From: an uncultured Bacteroidales bacterium
GTDB taxonomy: Bacteria; Bacteroidota; Bacteroidia; Bacteroidales; UBA932
NCBI GenBank assembly: GCA_905235775.1
Contig: CAJOMY010000012.1
Coordinates: 1-17,977, forward strand
Reading direction: 5' to 3'
DNA length: 17,977 bases
A program made the position numbers and the translations under genes. The first letter of the stretch is position 1. Each line of letters opens with the position of its first letter. The notes under the pieces are model-generated. The model was not told the origin of the DNA and searched no databases. It saw only the letters and a list, made by a program, of their open reading frames with translations. Of this stretch, positions 1-6,802 are shown piece by piece.

Positions 1-1266
1 AGTGCCAAGGGCCATGATGACCGTCTCCGTGGGGATCTCGAACTCCGAGCCGGCGACGGGCACCGGGCTGCGGCGGCCGCTCTCGTCGGGCTCGCCCAGT
101 TCCATCCGAATGCACTTCAGGGCCTTGACCCAACCCCGTTCGTCGCCGATCACCTCCACCGGATTGGTCAGCATGTCGAAGATGATGCCTTCCTCGGCGG
201 CGTGGTGCACTTCCTCGCGGCGGGCCGGCAGTTCGGCCTCCGTGCGGCGATAGACGATGTGTACCTCGGCACCGAGGCGCAGGGCCGTGCGGGCTGCGTC
301 CATGGCGACGTTGCCGCCGCCCACGACACACACTTTCGCTCCGGCGTGGATCGGCGTAAGGTAATCCTCGCGCCAGGCCTTCATGAGGTTGTTGCGGGTC
401 AGGAACTCATTGGCGGAGAAGACACCGTTGAAGTTCTCTCCAGGGATGTTCATGAACTTGGGCAGGCCGGCCCCGGAGCCGATGAAAACGGCCTGGAAGC
501 CCTCCTGGTCCATCAGGGAGTCGATGGTCACGGTCCGGCCGACGATGACGTCGGTCTCAATCTTGACGCCGAGCCTGCGGACCGCCTCGATCTCGTGCTT
601 GAGCACCTTGTCCTTCGGGAGACGGAACTCCGGGATACCGTATTCCAGCACGCCGCCCGCCTTGTGAAGGGCCTCGAAGATGGTGACGTCGTAGCCCCAC
701 TTCGCGAGGTCGCTCGCGCATGCGAGGCCCGCCGGGCCCGACCCGATCACCGCTACGCGCTTCGCGTTTCGCGAAGGCGCCTTCACCCCCTGCGCCCCTT
801 CGAGGGGGATGGCCGGATAATCGCTGTCGCGATCCGGCCCGCTCGCAGCAACGTCAGCAATATGCGCAGACAGCCCGGCATCAGCCAGTTCCCGACTATA
901 ATCGGCGACAAAGCGCTCGAGCTTACCGATCGCGACCGGCTCGCCCTTGACGCCCAGCACGCAACTGCCTTCGCACTGGGTCTCCTGAGGGCACACACGG
1001 CCGCAGACGGCGGGCAGGGAAGAATCTTCGGCGATGACCGCGGCGGCGCCGGCGATATTGCCCTGGGCAAGTTCCGCGATAAAGCGCGGAATCTGCAGGC
1101 CCACCGGACAAGCCGCCATGCAGCGCGGATTCTTGCAATTCAGACAGCGGGAGGCCTCGAGCAGCGCCTCCTCCTTGTTGTATCCGTAGCAGACTTCGTC
1201 AAAGTTGGTGGCGCGGACCTTCGGATCCTGCTCGCGCACCGGTACACGGGGAATTCTGTTTGCCAT
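1..1266 (-). CDS. gltA: NADPH-dependent glutamate synthase small-subunit / NfnB-like flavoprotein, 3' end cut by window edge
   Basis: The first 422 residues are visible and the frame runs off the left edge without a stop. The N-terminal Fe-S domain has two cysteine groups: C41, C44, C49, C53 and C88, C92, C98, C102. A FAD-binding Rossmann motif (VIGSGPAG, about 173-180) and an NADP-type Rossmann motif (VVGGGNVAMDAA, about 314-325) follow, the order seen in GltD, NfnB and SudA proteins. The family moves electrons between NAD(P)H, flavin and Fe-S clusters. With the NfnA-like gene ending one base upstream, a transhydrogenase-type NfnAB (ferredoxin:NADH/NADPH) role is likely; homotetrameric glutamate synthase naming is the usual database alternative. 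The ATG at 1266 directly follows the NfnA stop, suggesting coupled translation. Oddity: roughly residues 124-168, between the Fe-S and FAD domains, are longer than the usual linker and contain palindromic DNA, yet stay in frame. Family assignment is firm; the physiological substrate is inferred. Confidence 0.9.
   Translation of the reverse strand, partial: MANRIPRVPVREQDPKVRATNFDEVCYGYNKEEALLEASRCLNCKNPRCMAACPVGLQIPRFIAELAQGNIAGAAAVIAEDSSLPAVCGRVCPQETQCEGSCVLGVKGEPVAIGKLERFVADYSRELADAGLSAHIADVAASGPDRDSDYPAIPLEGAQGVKAPSRNAKRVAVIGSGPAGLACASDLAKWGYDVTIFEALHKAGGVLEYGIPEFRLPKDKVLKHEIEAVRRLGVKIETDVIVGRTVTIDSLMDQEGFQAVFIGSGAGLPKFMNIPGENFNGVFSANEFLTRNNLMKAWREDYLTPIHAGAKVCVVGGGNVAMDAARTALRLGAEVHIVYRRTEAELPARREEVHHAAEEGIIFDMLTNPVEVIGDERGWVKALKCIRMELGEPDESGRRSPVPVAGSEFEIPTETVIMALGT
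760..839. repeat. Cluster of nested inverted repeats inside the gltA/nfnB linker
   Basis: Four palindromic units occur within 80 bases. CTTCGCG (760-766) pairs with CGCGAAG (770-776) over a 3-base loop. GAAGGCGCCTTC (773-784) is a perfect 12-base palindrome. CCCCCT (786-791) pairs with AGGGGG (803-808). GGCCGGAT (811-818) pairs with ATCCGGCC (832-839). All are translated within the flavoprotein, in the stretch between its Fe-S and FAD domains. The CCCCCT...AGGGGG part resembles a C-rich/G-rich dispersed repeat I recall from Bacteroidota intergenic regions; I could not search for it. No second copy lies in this window. Confidence 0.6.
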
Positions 1267-1267
1267 A

Positions 1268-2128
1268 TTACTTGCCCCTCCCTATTTTACAGACATGTTT
1301 CTCATTCGTTTCCGCCTCCTCGGCCTTGTACTGGCCCTGGCGGCGCATCGCCTCGTCGAAATCGACCTCGTAGCCGTCGAACTCCGGGCCCTCGACGCAC
1401 GCAAAGCGCGTCCTGCCCCCCACGCTCACGCGACAGGCGCCGCACATGCCGGTGCCGTCCACCATCAGGGTGTTGAGGCTGACGGTGGCCGGAATACCCA
1501 GCTTCTTGCAGGTCAGGGTCGTGAACTTCATCATGATCATCGGACCGATGATGACGGCCTGGGTGTACCGGTGTCCCTCCGAGACGACGTGCTCCAGCAT
1601 GTTCGTCCCCATGCCATGGAAACCCTCGGATCCGTCGTCAGTGCAGATGAAGAGGTTGTCGCAGACCGCGCGCATCTCCTCCACGTAAATCAGCAGATCC
1701 TTCGTCTTGGCGCCGATGATGACGTCCACCGGGACGCCATGTTCCTTGAGCCACTTGGCCTGGGGATAGACAGGAGCAGTCCCAACACCGCCGGCGATGA
1801 GGATATAGCGTTGCCGGGCAAGATCCTCCGGCGACATTTCGACAAATTCCGAGGGAAGACCCAGCGGACCGACCACATCGAGAAAAGCCTCTCCGGGCTC
1901 ATGGGCAATGATATCGGAACTGGACGCTCCGATCTTCTGCGTGACAATGGTCACAGTCCCCCGCTTCACATCGAAGTCACTGATGGTCAGCGGTATCCGC
2001 TCGCCTTTCTCGTCCGCGCGGACGATCAGGAACTGGCCCGGCTGTGCGGCTGCGGCAAGCCGCGGGGCCTCTACTTCCATCCGACAGATCGTCGGAGTCA
2101 GCATTTCTTTGGAAAGGATTTGATACAT
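1268..2128 (-). CDS. NfnA/SudB-type ferredoxin-NAD(P) reductase subunit (sulfide/dihydroorotate dehydrogenase-like)
   Basis: This 286-residue protein belongs to the PyrK/NfnA/SudB branch of ferredoxin-NADP reductase folds. A FAD-binding motif RIPLTIS is at 44-50 and a nucleotide-binding AGGVGTAPV at 112-120. A C-terminal [2Fe-2S] site has C229, C232 and C244, with D224 at the place of the first PyrK cysteine, as is typical of NfnA. The protein would pass electrons between NAD(H) and the partner NfnB/GltA subunit encoded one base downstream, in the cytoplasm. I chose the ATG at 2128; a TTG nine bases further upstream would run into the promoter-like box. The gene is preceded by a terminator for the upstream operon and by its own box, so the pair probably forms a separate transcription unit. 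The family is clear; whether it acts in bifurcation, sulfide oxidation or with glutamate synthase is not shown. Confidence 0.92.
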   Translation of the reverse strand: MYQILSKEMLTPTICRMEVEAPRLAAAAQPGQFLIVRADEKGERIPLTISDFDVKRGTVTIVTQKIGASSSDIIAHEPGEAFLDVVGPLGLPSEFVEMSPEDLARQRYILIAGGVGTAPVYPQAKWLKEHGVPVDVIIGAKTKDLLIYVEEMRAVCDNLFICTDDGSEGFHGMGTNMLEHVVSEGHRYTQAVIIGPMIMMKFTTLTCKKLGIPATVSLNTLMVDGTGMCGACRVSVGGRTRFACVEGPEFDGYEVDFDEAMRRQGQYKAEEAETNEKHVCKIGRGK

Positions 2129-2134
2129 AATTCC

Positions 2135-2142
2135 CAAATTTA
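2135..2142 (-). promoter_or_regulatory. Bacteroidota-type -7 promoter box for the nfnA-gltA unit
   Basis: On the minus strand the box reads TAAATTTG, a full match to TAnnTTTG. It ends only six bases before the chosen ATG at 2128, which implies a leaderless or almost leaderless transcript. The corresponding -33 region would fall inside the preceding terminator hairpin, where the sequence TTTTTCG is a weak match to TTTG. The assignment rests on consensus match and position only. Confidence 0.5.
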
Positions 2143-2145
2143 CAT

Positions 2146-2181
2146 AAAAATCCCCGTATTGTTCGAAAAACGGGGATTTTT
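2146..2181 (-). terminator. Rho-independent terminator after the Rnf operon (symmetrical)
   Basis: AAAAATCCCCGT (2146-2157) pairs perfectly with ACGGGGATTTTT (2170-2181), a 12-base stem with a 12-base loop. On the minus strand the GC-rich part of the hairpin is followed by a run of T residues, the classical intrinsic form. It lies about 40 bases after the stop of the small outer-membrane protein gene, so it ends the long dnaB-rnf transcript. The T-tracts on both arms would allow it to work in either direction, but no gene on the plus strand uses it here. Confidence 0.85.
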
Positions 2182-2183
2182 TG

Positions 2184-2210
2184 AAGATTCCGGGTCAAGC
2201 ACGGAATGAC
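2184..2210 (+). repeat. 27-base dispersed repeat element, copy with CGGGTCAAGCACG core
   Basis: The plus strand reads AAGATTC, a 13-base core CGGGTCAAGCACG, then GAATGAC. ATTCCG and CGGAAT form an inverted pair inside it. The outer 7-base ends and the total length are identical to the element at 13006-13032, which has a different core. It lies in the space between the terminator and the stop codon of the small beta-barrel gene, so it is non-coding here. The pattern matches widespread short repeats known from many bacterial genomes, recalled rather than searched. Confidence 0.7.
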
Positions 2211-2222
2211 CGTGCGGTCGGA

Positions 2223-2654
2223 TCAGAAGCGGTAGCGCAGGCCGAGGGCGACGCCGCCCCAGTAGGAGCCGCCGATGGAGATGATGGTCGGACGCCAGTC
2301 AATGGAAATATTGAGCGGAATCGACGGAATCTCCGCCTCGGCGCCGATCTGCGCCAGCAGACCGACATTGAAGCGCATTCCCTTATCGCCGTTGAACGCA
2401 CCCAGCTGCGCGCCGGGGCCGACATAGAAGTTGAAAATGTTGACCGAGCCAAACACGAAATCATAAGTCACGCTCAGGTTCAGACCGTTGCCGACGAAGA
2501 AGCCCAGGTCGGCCTCGAGGAAATCGGCTCCGAGGCTGTGCTGGTAGGACATTTCACCACCATACCCGGCCCGGACGCCAAAGGCGCGCGGTTGTGCGGA
2601 GGCGACAGCCGCAACAGCGAACACGCCGGCAAGGACAGCAAGAACTTTTTTCAT
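2223..2654 (-). CDS. Small predicted outer-membrane beta-barrel protein
   Basis: The 143-residue product has a clear Sec signal peptide: lysines at 2-3, a hydrophobic core at 4-18 and a likely cleavage after ASA at 18-20. The rest consists of alternating polar/hydrophobic stretches ending in an aromatic residue (LRYRF at the C-terminus), the pattern of an eight-stranded beta-barrel whose last strand carries the BAM-recognition phenylalanine. No catalytic motif or named family is recognisable. It begins 21 bases after the rnfA stop with no visible terminator or promoter box between them, so it is probably the last gene of the Rnf transcript, closed by the hairpin at 2146-2181. Function is unknown; a small porin-like or structural outer-membrane role is possible. 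The secretion and barrel calls are good, the rest is open. Confidence 0.75.
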   Translation of the reverse strand: MKKVLAVLAGVFAVAAVASAQPRAFGVRAGYGGEMSYQHSLGADFLEADLGFFVGNGLNLSVTYDFVFGSVNIFNFYVGPGAQLGAFNGDKGMRFNVGLLAQIGAEAEIPSIPLNISIDWRPTIISIGGSYWGGVALGLRYRF

Positions 2655-2675
2655 AATCAGACAGATAATTGAATG

Positions 2676-3278
2676 TTAAACGATACCGGAGAAGCCGAGG
2701 AAGGCCATCGCCATGATACCCACGGTGATGAGCGCAATCGGCAGACCTTTGAAGGCCTTGGGGACATCATTGCCTGCCAGGTGTTCGCGCAGGCCGGCGA
2801 ACAGGCACATGGCGAGGCCGTAGCCGAGCGACGTGGCGAAAGCATACACCACCGCCTGGGCAAGGTTCAGCATATGGGGAGCAGCACCGCCGAAGGCGAA
2901 CTGCTTCGTCACCACGGTGATCGCGACGCCGAGCACGGCGCAGTTCGTGGTGATCAGCGGAAGGAAGATGCCGAGCGCCTGATAGAGCGAAGGGCTGATC
3001 TTCTTCAGCACGATCTCCACCATCTGCACGAGGGCGGCGATCACGAGGATGAAGGCGATGGTCTGCAGGAACTCCAGCCCGAAAGGCACGAGCAGGTACT
3101 GGTTCAGCAGGTAGGTCACCACGGTGGCGAGCGTGATCACGAAACAGACCGCTCCGGACATGCCCGTGGCCGTAGAGAGTTTATTGGACACGCCCAGGAA
3201 GGGGCAGATGCCCAGGAACTGCGCCAGCAGGATGTTATTGACGAAAATCGCCGAGATGATGATGAGGAAATATTCCAT
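2676..3278 (-). CDS. rnfA: Ion-translocating oxidoreductase subunit RnfA
   Basis: This 200-residue integral membrane protein has six predicted hydrophobic segments and the RnfA/NqrE signatures FLGICPFLGV (about 21-30) and TNCAVLG (about 111-117). C25 and C113 are the conserved cysteines that, with the matching pair in RnfE, hold the [2Fe-2S] cluster within the membrane. It forms an inverted-topology pair with RnfE and takes part in electron transfer across the inner membrane during ion pumping. It starts six bases after the rnfE stop and is the last of the six Rnf genes, so it belongs to the same transcript. Length is normal for the family. RnfA and NqrE are close relatives; the presence of RnfB and RnfC-type Fe-S subunits in the same operon makes this Rnf. 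Confidence 0.96.
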   Translation of the reverse strand: MEYFLIIISAIFVNNILLAQFLGICPFLGVSNKLSTATGMSGAVCFVITLATVVTYLLNQYLLVPFGLEFLQTIAFILVIAALVQMVEIVLKKISPSLYQALGIFLPLITTNCAVLGVAITVVTKQFAFGGAAPHMLNLAQAVVYAFATSLGYGLAMCLFAGLREHLAGNDVPKAFKGLPIALITVGIMAMAFLGFSGIV

Positions 3279-3284
3279 GGCGCA

Positions 3285-3869
3285 CTACTTTTTAGCGAGA
3301 TACTTGTTGAACAGGACCATCAGGAAGCCCAGCACCAGGAAGGCGCCCGGCGCCATCACGAAGGCGAGGATGCCGTCTCCGGGAATGAACTTCCAACCGA
3401 AGACCGCGCCGCTGCCGAGGATCTCGCGTACGATGCCGATGACCGTCAGCGAGGCGGTGAATCCCAGGCCGACACCCAGGCCGTCGAGGGCGGATTCGAC
3501 CACGCCGTGCTTGTTGGCAAAGCCCTCGGCGCGTCCGAGGACGATGCAGTTGACGACGATCAGCGGAATGAACAGGCCGAGCGTCTCATAAACCGCAGGC
3601 GTGAAGGCCTGCATGAGCAGCTGGAGCACGGTCACGAAGGTCGCGATCACGGTGATATAAACCGGGATGCGGACCTTGTCCGGCACCACGGGCGCAATCA
3701 GCGAGATAACGATATTGCTGAGGATCAGCACGAACATCGTCGCAAGTCCCATCTCCAGGCCGTTCATTGCAGAGGTCGTGGTGGCGAGCGTCGGACACAT
3801 GCCGAGCACCAGCACGAAGGTCGGGTTGTTCTTGATGAACCCGTCGGTCACGAAATGCCATTTACTCAT
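3285..3869 (-). CDS. rnfE: Ion-translocating oxidoreductase subunit RnfE
   Basis: The 194-residue product is a six-segment membrane protein homologous to RnfA and NqrD. The signatures GMCPTLA (about 23-29) and NCIVLGRAE (about 107-115) carry C25 and C108, the expected ligands of the membrane [2Fe-2S] cluster shared with RnfA. The start overlaps the end of rnfG by eight bases (ATGAGTAA on the minus strand), and rnfA follows after six bases, so the three are translationally coupled. Length and motifs are normal. The family call is secure, with the Rnf rather than Nqr identity set by the operon. Confidence 0.96.
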   Translation of the reverse strand: MSKWHFVTDGFIKNNPTFVLVLGMCPTLATTTSAMNGLEMGLATMFVLILSNIVISLIAPVVPDKVRIPVYITVIATFVTVLQLLMQAFTPAVYETLGLFIPLIVVNCIVLGRAEGFANKHGVVESALDGLGVGLGFTASLTVIGIVREILGSGAVFGWKFIPGDGILAFVMAPGAFLVLGFLMVLFNKYLAKK

Positions 3870-4431
3870 GGGCCCGTCCTCCTTCTTCTTTCAGTTTGTT
3901 GAATACGGCCACGGCATTGGCCACCGCCAGCGCGTAGGCGCGGGAAGTGATCGTCGAGGCCGTGATGGCATCCAGGTCGCCGCCGTCCTTCTTCACGGCA
4001 AGCGTCTTCGCCGCAGGGTCGAAGCCCCGGAACTGCGCCATGAAATGCTCGTCGCTGGTGCACTTGGCGCCGAGGCCCGGCGTCTCGCTGTGCGAAAGGA
4101 CCGCGGTGTTGTGGATTGTGCCGTCGGCGGTGATGCCCACCATCAGCGTCAGGACCCCGCCGAAGCCGGAGACCGCGGAAATGATGGCGCAGCCGGCGCC
4201 CGGCACGTTGTAGTAGGTGTACTCCGTGCCGTCCAGTTCGACGTTGCCCGCTTCGGGCTCTGCCGAGAATGCCGGCAGCACGCGGGCGATGGAAGCGGTG
4301 GTCTTGGCCTTGGCCGCTTCGGCGATCGGATCCGCCGTCACGGCATAGGCGCCGCCGACCACGGCCGAGCAGATGAGGCACACCGCCGTCAGGCAGAGCG
4401 CCATGTTCACAAGTGTTGATTTGGCTGCCAT
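3862..4431 (-). CDS. rnfG: Ion-translocating oxidoreductase subunit RnfG (covalent FMN carrier)
   Basis: This 189-residue protein has one N-terminal membrane helix (about 9-30) and a periplasmic FMN_bind domain. SHSETPGLGAK (113-123) is the conserved segment of the family. The FMN-attachment site reads TASTITS (157-163), so T160 is the residue expected to carry phosphoester-linked FMN. The canonical motif is S/T-G-A-T-x-T/S; here the G-A pair is A-S, which I believe recurs in Bacteroidota homologues. RnfG passes electrons from RnfD toward the periplasmic side of the complex. It starts one base after the rnfD stop and overlaps rnfE by eight bases, indicating coupled translation. Attachment would require an ApbE flavin transferase, not encoded in this window. 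Confidence 0.95.
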   Translation of the reverse strand: MAAKSTLVNMALCLTAVCLICSAVVGGAYAVTADPIAEAAKAKTTASIARVLPAFSAEPEAGNVELDGTEYTYYNVPGAGCAIISAVSGFGGVLTLMVGITADGTIHNTAVLSHSETPGLGAKCTSDEHFMAQFRGFDPAAKTLAVKKDGGDLDAITASTITSRAYALAVANAVAVFNKLKEEGGRAHE

Positions 4432-4432
4432 A

Positions 4433-5419
4433 TTACGCCCTCCCGTATTTCTTTTGGTGGAACCACATGTTCAGCAGCGGCACGGTGCAGTTCATCAGCA
4501 GAATGGCGAACGACATGCCCTCCGGGTAGGAGCCGAAGTAGCGTATCATCATCGCGATGAAGCCGATGCCGATTCCGTATACGACGCCTCCCCAGGTGTT
4601 CATCGGCGAGGTCACGTAGTCCGTGGCCATGAACAGGGCGCCCAGCATCGCACCGCCGGTCATCAGGTTGAAGGACACGCCGGTGTAGATGTCGGGATTG
4701 ATCCCGTGGAAGATGAATGCGATCAGGGCCATCGTACCGAGTACGCTGACAGGGATCCAGGGCTTGACCACCCGGCGGATCAGCAGGTAGATGAAGCCGA
4801 TCAGCAGGGCGCCGGCGGAAAGTTCGCCGGCCGAGGCGCCCGCGTCCCACAGGAACGACGCCAGGTCATAATTGTGCGCGCTCATGAACTCGGGGATGGT
4901 CGATCCGGACTTGATCGCCTCCTTGATCACGCTCAGCGGCGTGGCGCCGGACACGGCGTCCGGCAGGGGGATAAAGCCCGGCGTGGGGTTCCAGTCGGTC
5001 ATCTGGGCCGGGAACGAGATCAGCAGGAAAACGCGGCCGGTGATGGCCGGATTGAAGACATTCTGTCCGATGCCGCCGAAAGGCAGTTTGGCCACACAAA
5101 TGGCCACGAAGGCGCCGATGAACACGATCCACAGGGGAATCGCGGACGGCAGGTTCATCGCCAGAAGCAGGCCCGTCACGACGGCGGACAGATCGCCGAC
5201 CGTCGAGGGACGTTTCATCAACCACCGGGTCACCGCCCATTCCAGCAGCACGCAGGAGAGCACGCTGACCGCCACCACGAGCAGCTCCGCCCAGCCATAG
5301 GCCAGGATGGAGACCACGAGGGCCGGGCACAGTGCAATGATGACGTCCCGCATGATCGAGGTGGTGGAGACATTCGCGTGGATGTGCGGATTCGGAGAAA
5401 CGATATATTTCTTGTCCAT
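4433..5419 (-). CDS. rnfD: Ion-translocating oxidoreductase subunit RnfD (covalent FMN carrier)
   Basis: The 328-residue membrane protein (RnfD/NqrB family) has about eight to ten hydrophobic segments. Family marks are SPNPHIHA near the N-terminus, GGIGQNVFNPA (about 115-125), the FMN-attachment motif SGAT with T160 as the modified residue, and DYVTSPMN (about 267-274). RnfD spans the inner membrane and relays electrons toward RnfG as ions are moved. I chose the ATG at 5419; a TTG two codons upstream is possible but less likely. It lies six bases after the rnfC stop and one base before rnfG, inside the compact rnfBCDGEA run. Confidence 0.96.
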   Translation of the reverse strand: MDKKYIVSPNPHIHANVSTTSIMRDVIIALCPALVVSILAYGWAELLVVAVSVLSCVLLEWAVTRWLMKRPSTVGDLSAVVTGLLLAMNLPSAIPLWIVFIGAFVAICVAKLPFGGIGQNVFNPAITGRVFLLISFPAQMTDWNPTPGFIPLPDAVSGATPLSVIKEAIKSGSTIPEFMSAHNYDLASFLWDAGASAGELSAGALLIGFIYLLIRRVVKPWIPVSVLGTMALIAFIFHGINPDIYTGVSFNLMTGGAMLGALFMATDYVTSPMNTWGGVVYGIGIGFIAMMIRYFGSYPEGMSFAILLMNCTVPLLNMWFHQKKYGRA

Positions 5420-5425
5420 ACGCAA

Positions 5426-6802
5426 TTACTTTTTAGCTTCAGCGGCGGCCTTCGCGGCTACGGCACGGGCGCGGAGGACACCCGTCACCTGGCCTTTGGC
5501 CTGGCGGATGTAGTCCAGCAGCGGGATATAGGCCGGACAGCTGTACAGGCAGCAGCCGCATTCGATACAATCCTGGGCGGCGTTCCGCTCGAGTGCGTCG
5601 AGGTCGCCGGCCCGGTAGAGCCGGTTCAGCAGGAACGGCTCCAGGCCCATCGGACAGGCGTCCGCGCAGCGGCCGCAGCGGATGCAGTTCGTCTCGGGCC
5701 TGCGCCGGGTGACCGGCTCGCTGAGATACAGCACGGAAGAGGAGCCCTTGACGGTCGTGGCGTCCAGGTTGCTGATGGCACGGCCCATCATCGGGCCGCC
5801 GCTGACCAGTTTGGCCGCCGAATCGGGAATGCCGCCCGCCTGCTCCACGATGAAGGAAAGGGGGACACCGATACGGAAGAGATAGTTGTGCCGGAAGCTG
5901 ACGGGAAGCTGGTCGCCCGTAATCGTCAGCACATTGGTGATGAGCGGCTTGTTCTTCTGAACCGCCTCGTAGACGGCCAGCGACGTGGCCACGTTCTGCA
6001 CCACGGCGCCGACGTCGATCGGCAGGCCGCCGGACTTCACCTGACGGTGCATCACGGCGTCTATCAGCTGCTTCTCGCCACCCTGCGGATAGCGCTTCTT
6101 GAGAACCTGGACCCGGATCCCCGGATAGCCGAGCAAGCTGACGGCCGCGTCCATCGCCTGGATGGCCTCGGGCTTGTTCTCCTCGATGCCGATCACGCAC
6201 GGACAACCGCCCAGCACTTTCTGCATAAGGGCGGCGCCGATCACGATTTCCTTCGGGCGCTCGACCATGATACGATAGTCGCTCGTCAGGAACGGCTCAC
6301 ATTCGGCACCGTTGATGATCAGGCACTCCGCCACCTTGCCGGGAGGCGGGCTGAGCTTGACGTGGGTCGGGAAGGTGGCGCCGCCCAGACCCACGACACC
6401 GGCGGCCTTGATCCGGTCGAGGATGAAGGCCTTGTCGTCGGGAATGGAGGTCTTGAGGGATTTGCTCCGCTCGATCACAGGATCCCACTCGTCGCCTTCG
6501 ACGCTGATCTCCACATGCGTGACGGGATTTCCGGCGAGATCCTTGCGCGGGGCGATCGCCTTGACGGTACCCGACACCGGGGAGTGTACGAATGCGGAAA
6601 TGAATCCGCCCGGCTCCGCAATCACCTGGCCGACCAGGACCTTGTCGCCCGGGGCGACCACCGGCTTGGCCGGCGCACCGAGGTGCTGGGCCATGGAGAC
6701 ATAGACGGTCTGCGGGAGCGGGAGCTCCTCGATGGCGCAGTCGCGGGCATATTTGCTGTCATGGGGGTGTACGCCCCCCATCGAGAATGTCACTTTATCC
6801 AT
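5426..6802 (-). CDS. rnfC: Ion-translocating oxidoreductase subunit RnfC (NADH-binding)
   Basis: The 458-residue cytoplasmic subunit has an N-terminal biotinyl/barrel-sandwich-like region, a glycine-rich nucleotide/flavin motif GLGGATFPTHVKL (138-150) and two C-terminal [4Fe-4S] motifs: C373, C376, C379, C383 and C412, C415, C418, C422. RnfC is the site where NAD(H) exchanges electrons with the complex. The long alanine/lysine-rich tail of some proteobacterial RnfC proteins is absent; only a short A/K-rich end (about 449-458) remains. The ATG at 6802 overlaps the rnfB stop by eight bases (ATGGATAA), which fixes the start; an upstream TTG would add 12 residues inside rnfB and is unlikely. Confidence 0.97.
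   Translation of the reverse strand: MDKVTFSMGGVHPHDSKYARDCAIEELPLPQTVYVSMAQHLGAPAKPVVAPGDKVLVGQVIAEPGGFISAFVHSPVSGTVKAIAPRKDLAGNPVTHVEISVEGDEWDPVIERSKSLKTSIPDDKAFILDRIKAAGVVGLGGATFPTHVKLSPPPGKVAECLIINGAECEPFLTSDYRIMVERPKEIVIGAALMQKVLGGCPCVIGIEENKPEAIQAMDAAVSLLGYPGIRVQVLKKRYPQGGEKQLIDAVMHRQVKSGGLPIDVGAVVQNVATSLAVYEAVQKNKPLITNVLTITGDQLPVSFRHNYLFRIGVPLSFIVEQAGGIPDSAAKLVSGGPMMGRAISNLDATTVKGSSSVLYLSEPVTRRRPETNCIRCGRCADACPMGLEPFLLNRLYRAGDLDALERNAAQDCIECGCCLYSCPAYIPLLDYIRQAKGQVTGVLRARAVAAKAAAEAKK

Noticed and set aside
1..1266. Possible frameshift or pseudogene in the gltA/nfnB gene because no closed minus-strand frame is present there.
   Set aside because: Translating from the ATG at 1266 gives 422 unbroken codons to the window edge with all Fe-S, FAD and NADP motifs; the stop simply lies outside the window.
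2129..2137. Alternative TTG start for the NfnA-like protein (three extra residues).
   Set aside because: It would start inside the TAnnTTTG box; the ATG at 2128 agrees with the family N-terminus.
2673..3902. A 409-codon plus-strand frame opposite rnfA and rnfE, with a very His/Glu/Asp/Arg-rich product.
   Set aside because: Reverse complements of membrane-protein codons (Leu, Val, Ile) give such charged strings; rnfA and rnfE account for the region fully.
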